From NCBI RefSeq assembly GCF_001660705.2, contig NZ_LYBV02000051.1, positions 1-44,301 on the forward strand: 44,301 nucleotides of DNA, given 5' to 3'. The stretch comes from Saccharicrinis aurantiacus. Lineage in GTDB: Bacteria; Bacteroidota; Bacteroidia; Bacteroidales; Marinilabiliaceae. Each line of letters opens with the position of its first letter. Positions within the stretch are counted from its first letter, which is position 1. Shown here in pieces: positions 9,536 to 18,710 of this stretch. A program made the translations under genes and the position numbers. The notes under the pieces were generated by a model, which was given only the letters and a program-made list of their open reading frames with translations, was not told the DNA's origin and made no database searches.

Positions 9536-10357
9536 CTACCCCCATGGTAGTTTTATCACCGGAGTTATCTGAAAAAACACACCCCAACTTTGCCCCGCAT
9601 AATCTGGTCGAGTTACAAAATATTGCCCTTGCAGAGTAAGTTTAAGAGGCATTTTGCCTACAATTACTGTTTTGGCTAAGCCAAGGTTCACAGGAACTGA
9701 AAAATCAGTATCAATTGCATTAACATAATTTGCAGTTAATGTAGGGCTTCCTCCAACTTGCCAACCATTTCCTATTCCGAACCAATAAAACGCCTGAAAA
9801 GTACCTAGATTAACGTTATCATCACCGTGTCCTACTCCATAGTAGTGTTGCCATAAACCTCCAAACACCCCCCATTTCCGTATAAATGCAAATACTGCTG
9901 AAGGTCCTACCTGAAACTGTCCACTGCCAATAGCTTCGTCAGTTGCTGTTGGAAAAAGAAAATTTGGACCTCCTCCTAAAACGATACCGCTTTTAAAGAT
10001 ATACCCATACATCGCCATCAGACCCAAATCACCTAAACCTCGTTTTTTTTGCCAATTACCATATTGGTCTACCGTTAAACCCGCAGAAACAGGAACAATA
10101 GGTCGAAAAATTAAATTACCAGTCTTTAAGGATACGGGAAGTGTAGGAAGGAAGGTTAGTGTGCTAGTATTTTGCGAAGTAACATCTTGCGCAGAACCTC
10201 CCCATTGTGCATAGTTACCTTGAAAAATAAGACTACCTAAAGCACTTACGGGATTAGACAATTCACGAGCTATTTCATCTGCCGATTTTTGCTCTGTCTG
10301 AGCAAAAACACCAGAAATACATACTGTTATAAACAAGAGGGTTATAAGTATTTTCAT
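9536..10357 (-). CDS. MetA-pathway/transporter-like outer-membrane protein
   Basis: 273 residues with a signal peptide ending ISGVFAQTEQ. The body, for instance LGDLGLMAMYGY, LGGGPNFLFPTATDEAIGSG and FGGLWQHYYGVGHG, is typical of the Phenol_MetA_deg-type barrel family that automated annotation often calls neuromedin U. Members are putative outer-membrane channels for small hydrophobic molecules; the true substrate is unknown. Only 8 bases separate it from the PepSY-type gene upstream, so the two are very likely co-transcribed. Confidence 0.78.
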   Translation of the reverse strand: MKILITLLFITVCISGVFAQTEQKSADEIARELSNPVSALGSLIFQGNYAQWGGSAQDVTSQNTSTLTFLPTLPVSLKTGNLIFRPIVPVSAGLTVDQYGNWQKKRGLGDLGLMAMYGYIFKSGIVLGGGPNFLFPTATDEAIGSGQFQVGPSAVFAFIRKWGVFGGLWQHYYGVGHGDDNVNLGTFQAFYWFGIGNGWQVGGSPTLTANYVNAIDTDFSVPVNLGLAKTVIVGKMPLKLTLQGQYFVTRPDYAGQSWGVFFQITPVIKLPWG

Positions 10358-10365
10358 AGAAATAG

Positions 10366-10926
10366 TTAATTATATTTTTGATAGAGAATTGGTGTATACC
10401 AAATAATAAATCCGGTAATAATAAATAATAAAAGCGCTAAGCCGAGTGTGGTGGAAAATACCAATTTGAAAAAACCATTAGAAAAACCAAACCACTGATC
10501 AACAATGCTGCCATCATGAATTTTTTCAATTATATCAGCATTTCTTTTACCTATATGTAACAATTGTCCATTACTTCCATCTACCTGAACCATCCAATAA
10601 TTAGAAAATCGAACTTTAGCCACTCCTTTTTCCGGCCTGATATCAATTCTATCAATTCGTAAAGTGTTTTCCGAAATTTTATCAGATAAATAAAACTTTG
10701 CCATTTCACTGATAGAATCTAAAGGAATCCAATCTTTTAAGTGAACGGATCTGCCACTATACGTATTTGGTGTAATAAATTCACCACTATGCTTCTTCCA
10801 GCCTAATAATATACCTGTTATAGAAAGTATTAATATAAAAACCATTAAAGTTATACCCGATTTTCTATGCACTTGTCTAGCAAATCGAGCATTTTTTGAT
10901 AATTGTTGTAATTTTTTTTGGTTCAT
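10366..10926 (-). CDS. PepSY-associated transmembrane protein
   Basis: 186 residues. An N-terminal cytoplasmic segment with RQVHRKSGI leads to a first membrane helix (TLMVFILILSITGILLGW), then a periplasmic region of about 100 residues, and a second helix (TTLGLALLLFIITGFIIWY). The paired helices with a His-containing first helix and a GFIIWYTP end are the mark of PepSY-associated TM proteins, usually linked to iron or metal reduction or peptidase control. The role here is not known. Its neighbours are an exported BNR-repeat protein upstream and the MetA-like barrel 8 bases downstream. Confidence 0.75.
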   Translation of the reverse strand: MNQKKLQQLSKNARFARQVHRKSGITLMVFILILSITGILLGWKKHSGEFITPNTYSGRSVHLKDWIPLDSISEMAKFYLSDKISENTLRIDRIDIRPEKGVAKVRFSNYWMVQVDGSNGQLLHIGKRNADIIEKIHDGSIVDQWFGFSNGFFKLVFSTTLGLALLLFIITGFIIWYTPILYQKYN

Positions 10927-10979
10927 GTATGAAATAATAATGTGGAAGACTATGTTTCAAGTCTCCCACATTGATTTAC

Positions 10980-13900
10980 CTATTTTAGCAGTTTATTGAA
11001 TTTCGCTAGTTGAGGTTCTATATTTTTTTTATAGGATGCATCTGCTTTTTTAGCATCATTTAACACACCTTGATACTCAACTTTCATACTTTCGGAAACA
11101 GGTCCTTCAGAATGATCTAAAATTCCGCTCATAAACGACATTTTAAACAGCAAAGTAGCTGGTAAATTAATAACCTCAGCCAAAGTTCTACCTGTTGAAA
11201 CAAATGCTGCTTCATAATTATTTACCGTAGAGGCAATAATATCGTATTGTTTTTGAGCTTTCTTAATAGTACCTGCCGATGCACCTGACGTTTTCAATGT
11301 CTCAAGCTTTTCTTTGGCTTCATCTCTTACTTGCAAGGCTTGAATAACATTGTCGGTCATTTGTGCAGCCTCATTATACATTTCCATCCAAAATTCAAAC
11401 TTGGCATCGGCTTGTGCCTGTGTATAATTTTCTTTAGGACTCATATTTATCTTAAAGTTCTGCGTTTCAGTAGTACCATCAACCAACAGTTTCACCTGAT
11501 ACTCTCCCGGAGGAACAATTGGCATAATTGCTGTTGGAGGTCTTGTTGGTACTCTAGGTAGCATATCTATGCGCATGTCCCAAACAAACTTATTTAGTCC
11601 TGAGTTAAAATCGTCCTCTTTACCATAGTTTAGCATCATTTCTGCTTTACCATAATTTCTAATAACTTTGCCATCCTTGTTTAGAATCTGAATAGCAATT
11701 TCTTTAGGCTCTTTTTCTAACTTAAAATAAAACACAGGGCCTAATGGTTTTGGGTCTCCAGCATCGATAAACTTGCGCTTACGCTCACCATTTACTAGTT
11801 TAAAAGTTTCTTCATAATAGGTTAAACCAGGGCGCATATTTTGAACAAAGTAGTTCTTTTTTGTACCAGGGTCACCGCCTGGAACATAATCTAACCACCA
11901 ATTATATCCAAAGCGAGTGTAATCAGGAATTGGATATAGATGAACAGATTTTTTATCTGATTCGGTTCGTAATTCACGTAATGGAGTTATATCATCCATA
12001 ATCCAAAAACCACGACCGTTAGTAGCAATTACTAAATCATTGTCTTTAACTTTCATATCAACCACAGGTACTGCTGGTAAATTAGCTTTTAACTTATCCC
12101 AGCTTTTTCCATCGTTTAACGAATAGTAAACACCATTTTCTGTACCAACAAACAACAATCCTTTGCGCACTTTATCCTCGCGAATGGTACGAGAGATCTC
12201 CGTTTGTGGAAAATTTTCTGATAGGTTTACCCATGTTTGTCCATAGTCCGTTGTTTTATAGATGTATGGTTTGTAGTCGTTATAGGTATTGAAATTTGAA
12301 AACACCACATAAGCTGTAGCAGCATCGTATGGCGATGGCTCTATTTCATATACCTGAGAATATTTTGGCAAGTACTTATCTTTAATAGAAATATCTGTCC
12401 AATTGGCTCCTCCATCTTTGGTAACATGAATTCTACCATCATCAGAACCTGTCCATATAACACCCTGTTTAACAGGTGATTCATCCATGCGCTTGATGGT
12501 TGAGTATATTTCTTGACCAAAATATTCAGATAACCATGGCGTACCTGTTATTTTCTGGCGTTCTTTTAAATCATTGGTTAAATCAGGACTAATAACTTCC
12601 CAGGTTAAACCTTCATCGGTAGTTTTAAATAATACATTACCACCCAAGTAAATCGTTTTAGAATCGTGTGGAGATAAGAAATAAGCTAAATCCCAGTTGA
12701 AGCGGTATTTTAAATCGTAGCCATTTAAGCCGAATAATGGCACAGGCCATACTGAGCGTACTTCGTTTTGTCCGGTGGCGATATTATTTACTGTAAAAGG
12801 AGCTCCACTACCCATTGGCGAGCCACCTGAAATGTTGTATACAATATTTAAATCATCCGGATTAGGGATAACACTACTAATTTCACCATTACCAATAATA
12901 GTAGTCTCATAACCTGAGATACCACCCCAGCGAGAAGCACTAGGTACTTTATATGCCAAAACATCTTGTCCACTACCATATACATTATACGGGAAATCGT
13001 TATCCACGTTTACACGATAAAACTGTGCGGTTTTCTGTGTATACTGACTGCTCCAGGTTTTTCCGCCTGTCATACTCACCTGGCAACCACCATCGTTTGT
13101 ACCAATGATGCGGTTAGGGTCTTTAGGGCAAATCCAGAAATCGTGGAAGTCATCTTTAATACCCGGTTGAAGTTCCCATGTTTTACCACCATCGTTAGAA
13201 CTAAAGGTACGGTTATTAGGACACCATAGTACTTTGGCATCGTGCGGACTTGCCATAATATGACTGTAGTAGAAAGGACGACCAATTATCTGGAAGAAAT
13301 CAGAAACAAATTCCCAATTCTCACCCAAATCGTTGGAAACATATAAACCCGGTTTTGTTTCAGAATCAATTAAAGCATAAATCTTTTTAGCATCGGCTGC
13401 CGACATGGTAATACCTGTACGACCACGTCCTTTTGCAGGTAAACCATTATTGTAAGTAATCTCGGTCCATGTATCACCACCATCGGTAGATTTGTACATA
13501 CCAGACTCAGGTCCACCTGTTTTTGGTCCCCATGCTTTACGCTCAAACTCCCACATTACAGCAAAAAGCTCATCCGGGTTCGATGGGTTCATCACCAAAT
13601 CAATCACCCCGGCTTTTTCACTTTTAAACAGTACTTGCTCCCAAGTTTTACCACCATCTTTGGTGCGGTAAACACCTCTGTCTTCATTAGGTCCAAAAGC
13701 ATCGCCAAAGGCACCAACAAAAACTACATCAGGATTTTTAGGATGCACACGCACCTGAGAGATATGCTTAACATTTTTAAGTCCTACATGCGTCCAATTA
13801 TCGCCGCCGTCGGTAGATTTGTAAACACCATCGCCCCAACTAACGTTGTTTCGCATTTGTGGTTCACCTAAACCTACATAGGCAATTTTGGGGTTTGATT

Positions 13901-14210
13901 CTGAAAACTCCATAGCTCCAATACTACCATAATTAAAATCATCGTCGCCAACAGGTTCCCAATACACGCCGGCATCTTCAGTTTTCCAGAGTCCGTTACC
14001 GGCTCCGTGAAAAAATGTATAAGGTTCAGTTGGGTGCCCAAGAACTACAGATCCACGGGTTCCAATCATAGGACCAATAAAACGCCACTCTAGTGCGTCA
14101 AATTTTGTTGGACGCTCATATGCGTTAATGGTACTCGTTTGTGCTTGAATGTGAATTCCTAAAAAAAGAAAGAGCACAGCTAGCAAATTTAAGTTTAAAT
14201 AACTTTTCAT
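10980..14210 (-). CDS. Sortilin/VPS10-like BNR-repeat exported glycosyl-hydrolase-type protein
   Basis: 1076 residues with a signal peptide (LLAVLFLFLGIHIQAQT). At least ten Asp-box-like repeats are visible, including STDGGDNW, TKDGGKTW, STDGGDTW, SNDGGKTW, TTDEGLTW, TKDGGANW and TTDYGQTW, which form one or two beta-propellers like the VPS10/sortilin and BNR proteins. The last 200 residues carry a long alpha-helical region (from about DAKFEFWMEMYNEA). Proteins of this design in Bacteroidota are annotated as glycosyl hydrolase, but catalytic activity is not shown by the repeats. It is the first large gene of the envelope cluster, about 100 bases after a small upstream gene. Confidence 0.82.
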   Translation of the reverse strand: MKSYLNLNLLAVLFLFLGIHIQAQTSTINAYERPTKFDALEWRFIGPMIGTRGSVVLGHPTEPYTFFHGAGNGLWKTEDAGVYWEPVGDDDFNYGSIGAMEFSESNPKIAYVGLGEPQMRNNVSWGDGVYKSTDGGDNWTHVGLKNVKHISQVRVHPKNPDVVFVGAFGDAFGPNEDRGVYRTKDGGKTWEQVLFKSEKAGVIDLVMNPSNPDELFAVMWEFERKAWGPKTGGPESGMYKSTDGGDTWTEITYNNGLPAKGRGRTGITMSAADAKKIYALIDSETKPGLYVSNDLGENWEFVSDFFQIIGRPFYYSHIMASPHDAKVLWCPNNRTFSSNDGGKTWELQPGIKDDFHDFWICPKDPNRIIGTNDGGCQVSMTGGKTWSSQYTQKTAQFYRVNVDNDFPYNVYGSGQDVLAYKVPSASRWGGISGYETTIIGNGEISSVIPNPDDLNIVYNISGGSPMGSGAPFTVNNIATGQNEVRSVWPVPLFGLNGYDLKYRFNWDLAYFLSPHDSKTIYLGGNVLFKTTDEGLTWEVISPDLTNDLKERQKITGTPWLSEYFGQEIYSTIKRMDESPVKQGVIWTGSDDGRIHVTKDGGANWTDISIKDKYLPKYSQVYEIEPSPYDAATAYVVFSNFNTYNDYKPYIYKTTDYGQTWVNLSENFPQTEISRTIREDKVRKGLLFVGTENGVYYSLNDGKSWDKLKANLPAVPVVDMKVKDNDLVIATNGRGFWIMDDITPLRELRTESDKKSVHLYPIPDYTRFGYNWWLDYVPGGDPGTKKNYFVQNMRPGLTYYEETFKLVNGERKRKFIDAGDPKPLGPVFYFKLEKEPKEIAIQILNKDGKVIRNYGKAEMMLNYGKEDDFNSGLNKFVWDMRIDMLPRVPTRPPTAIMPIVPPGEYQVKLLVDGTTETQNFKINMSPKENYTQAQADAKFEFWMEMYNEAAQMTDNVIQALQVRDEAKEKLETLKTSGASAGTIKKAQKQYDIIASTVNNYEAAFVSTGRTLAEVINLPATLLFKMSFMSGILDHSEGPVSESMKVEYQGVLNDAKKADASYKKNIEPQLAKFNKLLK

Positions 14211-14316
14211 AATTTGATTATTTAATAAGAAAGATTAGCATTTATTTATATCGGATAATAATTTACATTTACTATTTATGTATTAGTAAAAACTAATGAT
14301 GTTTTTGTTTGAAAGA

Positions 14317-14562
14317 TTAACACAGTTTTAAAACAGAAACGATAGTGTATCTATTATCTGTCAATGAGGTGAGCAGCCCGTTAAGTGCAGCTTGATCCTT
14401 TACTACACCCGTTATAGTAGAAAGTAACTTAGCATTAAAACTAGTTTTATTGATACTCATGCCGTATATGAGCGGAAGATTAGTATCGTTAATATTACCT
14501 TCCACCGTAATTTGATAGGTGGCTGTACATATAAATGTCTGAACTATGTTATGAACCTTCAT
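14317..14562 (-). CDS. Small conserved protein, 81 residues
   Basis: I start this at the ATG of MKVHN (14562) because the longer frame begins at TTG. The pattern YQITVEGNI, then a strand pair, then GVVKDQAALNGLLTSLTD and a final TIVSVLKL resembles a widespread family of about 75-residue uncharacterised proteins ending in DQAALHGLL...LISV. Function is unknown. It lies between the MalT-like regulator and the sortilin-like gene, and may be read with either. About 325 bases separate it from the regulator gene; that gap holds no gene that I can see. Confidence 0.6.
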   Translation of the reverse strand: MKVHNIVQTFICTATYQITVEGNINDTNLPLIYGMSINKTSFNAKLLSTITGVVKDQAALNGLLTSLTDNRYTIVSVLKLC

Positions 14563-14887
14563 TTTTTTAATTAGATTGATTCTAAACAAATTTAAAAAAC
14601 GCTTTACTATTGCCAGTATATTAGGGGGTGTAAAAAGGGTGTAAAAATTGTAATGAAAATGAATTTCTTCGATTACATATGGGGGCTATACATGGGTATG
14701 TTGTGGGTAATCTTCTATTGATGACCAGAAATGATTTCATTGTAAAACTGAAAACATAAGTAACCTTTTGTAGATGTATATTTTGTTTAAATATACGATT
14801 TAATAAAAGTACGCTATCTAAAATAACCGTGGTGAGGATTGGAAAGCAAATTATATTTCTTGTTTTGTGATTTAATAAAGTAAAGCA

Positions 14888-17524
14888 CTAATTGTGAATT
14901 TCATGTGCCATTTTAACAGCCTGTTTTCTGTTTTTAATATTCATTTTTTTATAAATATTTGCAATGTGTCTTTTAACCGTTTTTTCAGAAATATAAAGGG
15001 TTGCACCTATTTGCTTATTTAACAAACCCTGTTCTATCAATCGAAATACTTCTAGTTCTCTTTTTGATAAGAGTTCTATATTTGTACCGTCAGCTTCGGT
15101 ATACATTGATAATAGCTCCTTATAAAATCTTAAATCAGAATCATTAAACATTATATCGGAGAAAGCATACAAATAGTCTCCCAGTATAGCAAATGGTAGC
15201 TTAATTTGAAACGATCTTGCTGTTTGTATTAGCTCTGCAAATAACAATCGAGCATCTTCTACCCTATTTAGATGTGATAAAACTAAAACTTTAAGGATAT
15301 TGGTATTTATTGTAAAAACAATATTGTTATTACCTTTCAAAAAAAGAAGCAGATCATTTAATAGTTCTAAGGCCTTGGTATAACCCTCTATTGTGTTGGA
15401 GGTGGCTAATATTGAGGCTTGTTGTATTGGAGCTGAGGTGAAATCAGACATTGGTATAAATGGTCTTAAATCAGTTGTCATCGCCCAATCTAAAGAAGCC
15501 GGGTCTTGATTAAACACCCATTTAGTGCGTGCTGAAATAGCCAAATACAAATCAATATAAGTTTTTGATTTGCTTTTGAATGCTATAAGTTCCAACTTAT
15601 TCAAGAATGCATCCATATGATTCTTGCTATCATTTTTTAAGCTAAATAAAACCATTGCTGCTAAACCGAAAAATTGATGAACAATAATGGTAAAGTGCTT
15701 TAACTCTAAAAATTCATTAAAGTCATCTTTGGCATCATCTTTATTACCTAAATAGTAGTTTGCTATTCCGGAAAAGTAATAACTATTTGCCAGGGCTTCT
15801 TTATTATTTGCGTACTTAGCAAATTTATTTAAATATATTGCGATATTCTTCAATTGTAAAATATTACCATCCAACCAGTTTATATAACAAAGTATTAAAT
15901 ACAGATTGGACTTAATACAATTCTGCTCTATCTTATTTATTTGAATATTAATATTTTCTACTGCTTTCTTACTTTTACCCAAAGCTTGCATTGATCCTCC
16001 ATAAAAAACCCATGCTATTCCGATGGCATAGCAGTTGTTTTCCGTTAATAAGTTGAGAGCCTTTACAGAATAATCTAAGGATTTATGCATATCTACATCA
16101 TAATTGTAATAATAGTAGGCTTTCAATGCAAAAAGTTCACCCATATAATGGGAATAATCCGGCTTATCTTGGAAATCTTTTTTGATTGATGCCTCTATTT
16201 TGTCAAAATTCTCCTTGAGGTTTAGGATATCTCCTGAATATATATTTGACCAAGCTTTTGTAATAAATAGTATAGCATAATCAAGTTGGTTCGTATCCTC
16301 AAATACATTCATCAAAACTTCCAATGAAATCCAGTCAGAATTGTTAAAATATCGTGATCGAGCAATGCCAAAAACCTTTAAGGCCATGTGTATATTATTT
16401 CCTTTAAGGTAGGAGACAGAGGCTTCTCCGTATTCAAATTTTGACAATTGCATGTGTCCTACGGCAGAATAGAGGGCTTGAATAGTTTCATTCGAAAACT
16501 CAACCTTTGCAATGTTCTGCAATAACTTTTGAAATAGATGGTGATATCGGTAATGGTTGTCATCATTATCCAAAGCAATAATAAAAATACTGTCTTTAAT
16601 AAGTTTTTGTTTTATAGCCGTAAATGAGATTTTTTCGTTCTTTGCTATTACACTCTGGAGTTCGTTAAACAAATCACAATTAAATTCATTAGAAAATGAT
16701 AGTGCCAGAATAAGTTTCCTTTCACTTACAGAATATGCATTGAGTAAATGAACAACATACTGTGTTAACACCTTTGAGTCCAAATGATGATTTTGCATAT
16801 CAACTTTAGATATTGGAACATTGGCTAATTGTAATATTTTTAATCCTGATACCCAACCTTCCGTGATTTGATTAAGACTTTGAACATAGTTTTCTTGCGG
16901 ATATTGAGCCTTGGAGGCTTTTAGAAAGGCATCTGTTTCATATTCGTTAAATTGTAAATCATTCACTCGAAATTCACAAATGAGTTGCTTCATCTTCCAT
17001 TCTAGTAATGGCAAAGATGGGTCGTTTCTACTAATTATAATCAACTTAAAGTTTGGGATGTCATAACAAAATAATTCATTTATGAAATCATTTACCGTTT
17101 TTGTATTAACGGTATGGTAATCATCCAAAACAAAGCAAATAGTTTTATTTAGTCGTTCAAGGTTTTTAACAAACAATTGAACAACTATATCTATATCATC
17201 TAATGCTAGTGCTTGATTACAAATTTCAATAATATCATCGCCGAACGAGGGAACCTCTTTTTTTATAGTGTATATAATATACTCTATAAAAGTTTTGAGT
17301 TGCTTGTCATGCTTAGTAAGGGTGAGCCATACGGAACAATTTTCAGTATTAGCAAAAGATGCTCCTAATAAACTCTTTCCATATCCAGAAGGGGCAGCAA
17401 TAAGTACAATTTTACATGTGCTATGTTGTTCATACCTTTCATGAAGATAACTCCGTTTAATGTAATTAAACGGGAACTGAGGTAGGTGCATTTTTGTTTT
17501 TAAAATATGAACTGGTAATTTCAT
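14888..17524 (-). CDS. MalT-like LuxR-family transcriptional regulator (STAND ATPase)
   Basis: About 878 residues from the ATG of MKLPVHIL; a slightly longer frame begins at TTG and is less likely. A P-loop APSGYGKS lies near residue 44 and a Walker B-like ICFVLDDYH near 130-136, marking a STAND-type NTPase. The middle is a long helical region of TPR-like repeats for sensing. The C terminus, LLSKRELEVFRLIEQG then KTVKRHIANIYKKM, is a LuxR-type DNA-binding domain. This is the arrangement of MalT-type activators that respond to a small inducer. It faces the same way as the envelope genes just downstream, so it is the natural candidate to control them; that link is inferred from position. Confidence 0.85.
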   Translation of the reverse strand: MKLPVHILKTKMHLPQFPFNYIKRSYLHERYEQHSTCKIVLIAAPSGYGKSLLGASFANTENCSVWLTLTKHDKQLKTFIEYIIYTIKKEVPSFGDDIIEICNQALALDDIDIVVQLFVKNLERLNKTICFVLDDYHTVNTKTVNDFINELFCYDIPNFKLIIISRNDPSLPLLEWKMKQLICEFRVNDLQFNEYETDAFLKASKAQYPQENYVQSLNQITEGWVSGLKILQLANVPISKVDMQNHHLDSKVLTQYVVHLLNAYSVSERKLILALSFSNEFNCDLFNELQSVIAKNEKISFTAIKQKLIKDSIFIIALDNDDNHYRYHHLFQKLLQNIAKVEFSNETIQALYSAVGHMQLSKFEYGEASVSYLKGNNIHMALKVFGIARSRYFNNSDWISLEVLMNVFEDTNQLDYAILFITKAWSNIYSGDILNLKENFDKIEASIKKDFQDKPDYSHYMGELFALKAYYYYNYDVDMHKSLDYSVKALNLLTENNCYAIGIAWVFYGGSMQALGKSKKAVENINIQINKIEQNCIKSNLYLILCYINWLDGNILQLKNIAIYLNKFAKYANNKEALANSYYFSGIANYYLGNKDDAKDDFNEFLELKHFTIIVHQFFGLAAMVLFSLKNDSKNHMDAFLNKLELIAFKSKSKTYIDLYLAISARTKWVFNQDPASLDWAMTTDLRPFIPMSDFTSAPIQQASILATSNTIEGYTKALELLNDLLLFLKGNNNIVFTINTNILKVLVLSHLNRVEDARLLFAELIQTARSFQIKLPFAILGDYLYAFSDIMFNDSDLRFYKELLSMYTEADGTNIELLSKRELEVFRLIEQGLLNKQIGATLYISEKTVKRHIANIYKKMNIKNRKQAVKMAHEIHN

Positions 17525-17578
17525 TCGTAGGTTTTGATTCAAACTGGCTTTAACATAGTTGTTCTTATCGTATTATTG

Positions 17579-17607
17579 CATATAAGTGATAAACAAATTT
17601 TTGTCAA
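17579..17607 (-). promoter_or_regulatory. Possible promoter of the MalT-like regulator
   Basis: On the minus strand TTGACA is followed after 17 bases by TATATG, a spacing and sequence like a sigma70 promoter. It lies about 55 bases upstream of the chosen ATG. Bacteroidota promoters usually follow a different consensus (TTTG, then TAnnTTTG), so this is tentative. Confidence 0.3.
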
Positions 17608-17799
17608 TAATGTTTATTGCCTGATAATTCAAGCATAATTCTACTATTTATTTGCCAGAAACGTACATGGCAATTTAGATATGTGATCAAATTGTCTTAT
17701 CCTTAAAAGCAAATTAATATAATTTGTGTAAAAAATATTTAATATTGATGTTTGTAATATCGGTTACATAAAATATTATAACATTTAGTCCAATACTTT

Positions 17800-18033
17800 T
17801 TAAAGCTGTTCAAATTCTTCGAGAGTTACACAAAAATGTTCCAGGATTAAAAGTAGTTGTTGTTTATTGTAATAGTGACGTTTAGTGTTTCCTGCCAGTT
17901 CAATTTGTTGCTTGAGTGCCGGACAAACATCAATTTCGTTTCGGAGCTGCTGCATTGCCGATCTGATGGAAATACTATCAGGATAAAGTTTCTTCACCAA
18001 TTCCTGCTTTAATATCGTTCTACGCACTATCAT
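17800..18033 (-). CDS. DUF4248-like protein of mobile module A
   Basis: 77 residues. The N-terminal half (ILKQELVKKLYPDS, SAMQQLRNEIDVCP) resembles DUF4248 proteins, which are common on Bacteroidota mobile elements and have the pattern LYfP...A...L..WI..C. Function is unknown. It is the paralogue of the 77-residue protein at 39844, identical over runs such as QQLRNEID and KQQLLLILEHF. Its ATG overlaps the stop of the small ORF upstream (ATGA). In module B a J-domain gene follows directly; here none follows, so this module lacks or lost it. The 275 bases to the regulator gene hold no gene. Confidence 0.65.
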   Translation of the reverse strand: MIVRRTILKQELVKKLYPDSISIRSAMQQLRNEIDVCPALKQQIELAGNTKRHYYNKQQLLLILEHFCVTLEEFEQL

Positions 18034-18251
18034 ATGCCTAGGTTTATATTGATTAATACGCTTAAAGGCAAGTGAAATATTGATACAAGTAGCCTTGTAA
18101 TGTATATCTTGAGTGCTTGAGACTGCTTTTTAAAGCTTTTTTGGAATTGGGGATGTCCTAACTCTATATTCAGACTATATCTAACGTACTTTTCGAGATA
18201 TTGCCCAAATAGAAAGACTACTTGTTTAGTACAATAAGAATTTTGGCGCAT
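18030..18251 (-). CDS. Small ORF coupled to the DUF4248-like gene, module A
   Basis: 73 codons ending in TGA that overlaps the ATG of the next gene. The C-terminal half (KSFKKQSQALKIY) is shared with the small ORF at 39686 in module B, where the ATGA overlap in the same frame also occurs. This argues for translation and coupling. However, the first 27 shared bases are identical at all codon positions, so constraint may lie on the DNA or RNA instead. A possible promoter, TTTACA-16-TATAAT, lies just upstream on the minus strand (18262-18289). No known domain is recognised. Confidence 0.4.
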   Translation of the reverse strand: MRQNSYCTKQVVFLFGQYLEKYVRYSLNIELGHPQFQKSFKKQSQALKIYITRLLVSIFHLPLSVLININLGI

Positions 18252-18261
18252 AATTTATACA

Positions 18262-18289
18262 ATTATACCCCTGACAGCTATGATGTAAA
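18262..18289 (-). promoter_or_regulatory. Possible promoter upstream of the small ORF of module A
   Basis: On the minus strand TTTACA is followed after 16 bases by TATAAT, close to a sigma70 promoter. The -10 element ends about 10 bases before the ATG at 18251, which would make a very short leader. The match may be chance in AT-rich DNA. Confidence 0.3.
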
Positions 18290-18356
18290 GATAACTTATT
18301 GATAATTAATAATGGATGTGCATATCTATAAAGAACATATATTTACTAGACTTACA

Positions 18357-18579
18357 TTACTTAGCTTACTTAGTCGGGTTAAAAGACTAGTTTATTGTTG
18401 ATTACATTATTTAGCAATCCTTTATTTTCTAAGTAACTAAGTAAGTACTATTAGAAATACCTACTTACTAAGTAAGCCTAAGTAACTGCAAGTAACGCCT
18501 CATAGAAACACAATACCCCATAAGCTGCTGATAATTAATTGTTAATATCATTATAAGTAATATAAGTACCCTAAGTAAC
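18357..18579. repeat. Iteron-like array of CTAAGTAA repeats, candidate origin of module A
   Basis: CTAAGTAA occurs directly at 18429, 18437, 18468, 18478 and 18571, with variants CAAGTAAC (18489) and ATAAGTAA (18553), and inverted as TTACTTAG at 18357 and 18366. The region of about 400 bases between the primase gene and the small ORF has no other gene. Short clustered direct repeats beside a replication gene are typical of replication origins or partition sites. Module B has an array at the same place with an unrelated motif. Confidence 0.6.
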
Positions 18580-18650
18580 TAAAATTACAAGAGCATTTCA
18601 TGTTTTGAGCAAAAAGTCCAACTGACTATTCTTTCAACCTTTAACTAAAA

Positions 18651-18684
18651 AAACGAGAGTCTCTATTTTTAGAAACTCTCGTTT
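18651..18684 (-). terminator. Rho-independent terminator of the module A primase gene
   Basis: A perfect 10-bp stem AAACGAGAGT / ACTCTCGTTT (18651-18660 with 18675-18684) has a 14-base loop. Read on the minus strand it is followed by TTTTTTT, starting about 27 bases after the primase stop. This fits an intrinsic terminator for the leftward transcript. Confidence 0.85.
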
Positions 18685-18710
18685 ATATATTTGAAGTTGA
18701 CCTTGGCTAT

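Noticed and set aside
12966-13871. Plus-strand and minus-strand frames inside the BNR-repeat gene
   Set aside because: They are shadows caused by the repeated Asp-box codons of the large gene.
14563-14589. Longer N terminus for the 81-residue protein
   Set aside because: It begins at TTG; the ATG at 14562 is followed by the conserved part.
18357-18579. CRISPR array from short repeats
   Set aside because: Repeats are 8 bp, irregularly spaced and occur in both orientations; no Cas gene is near.
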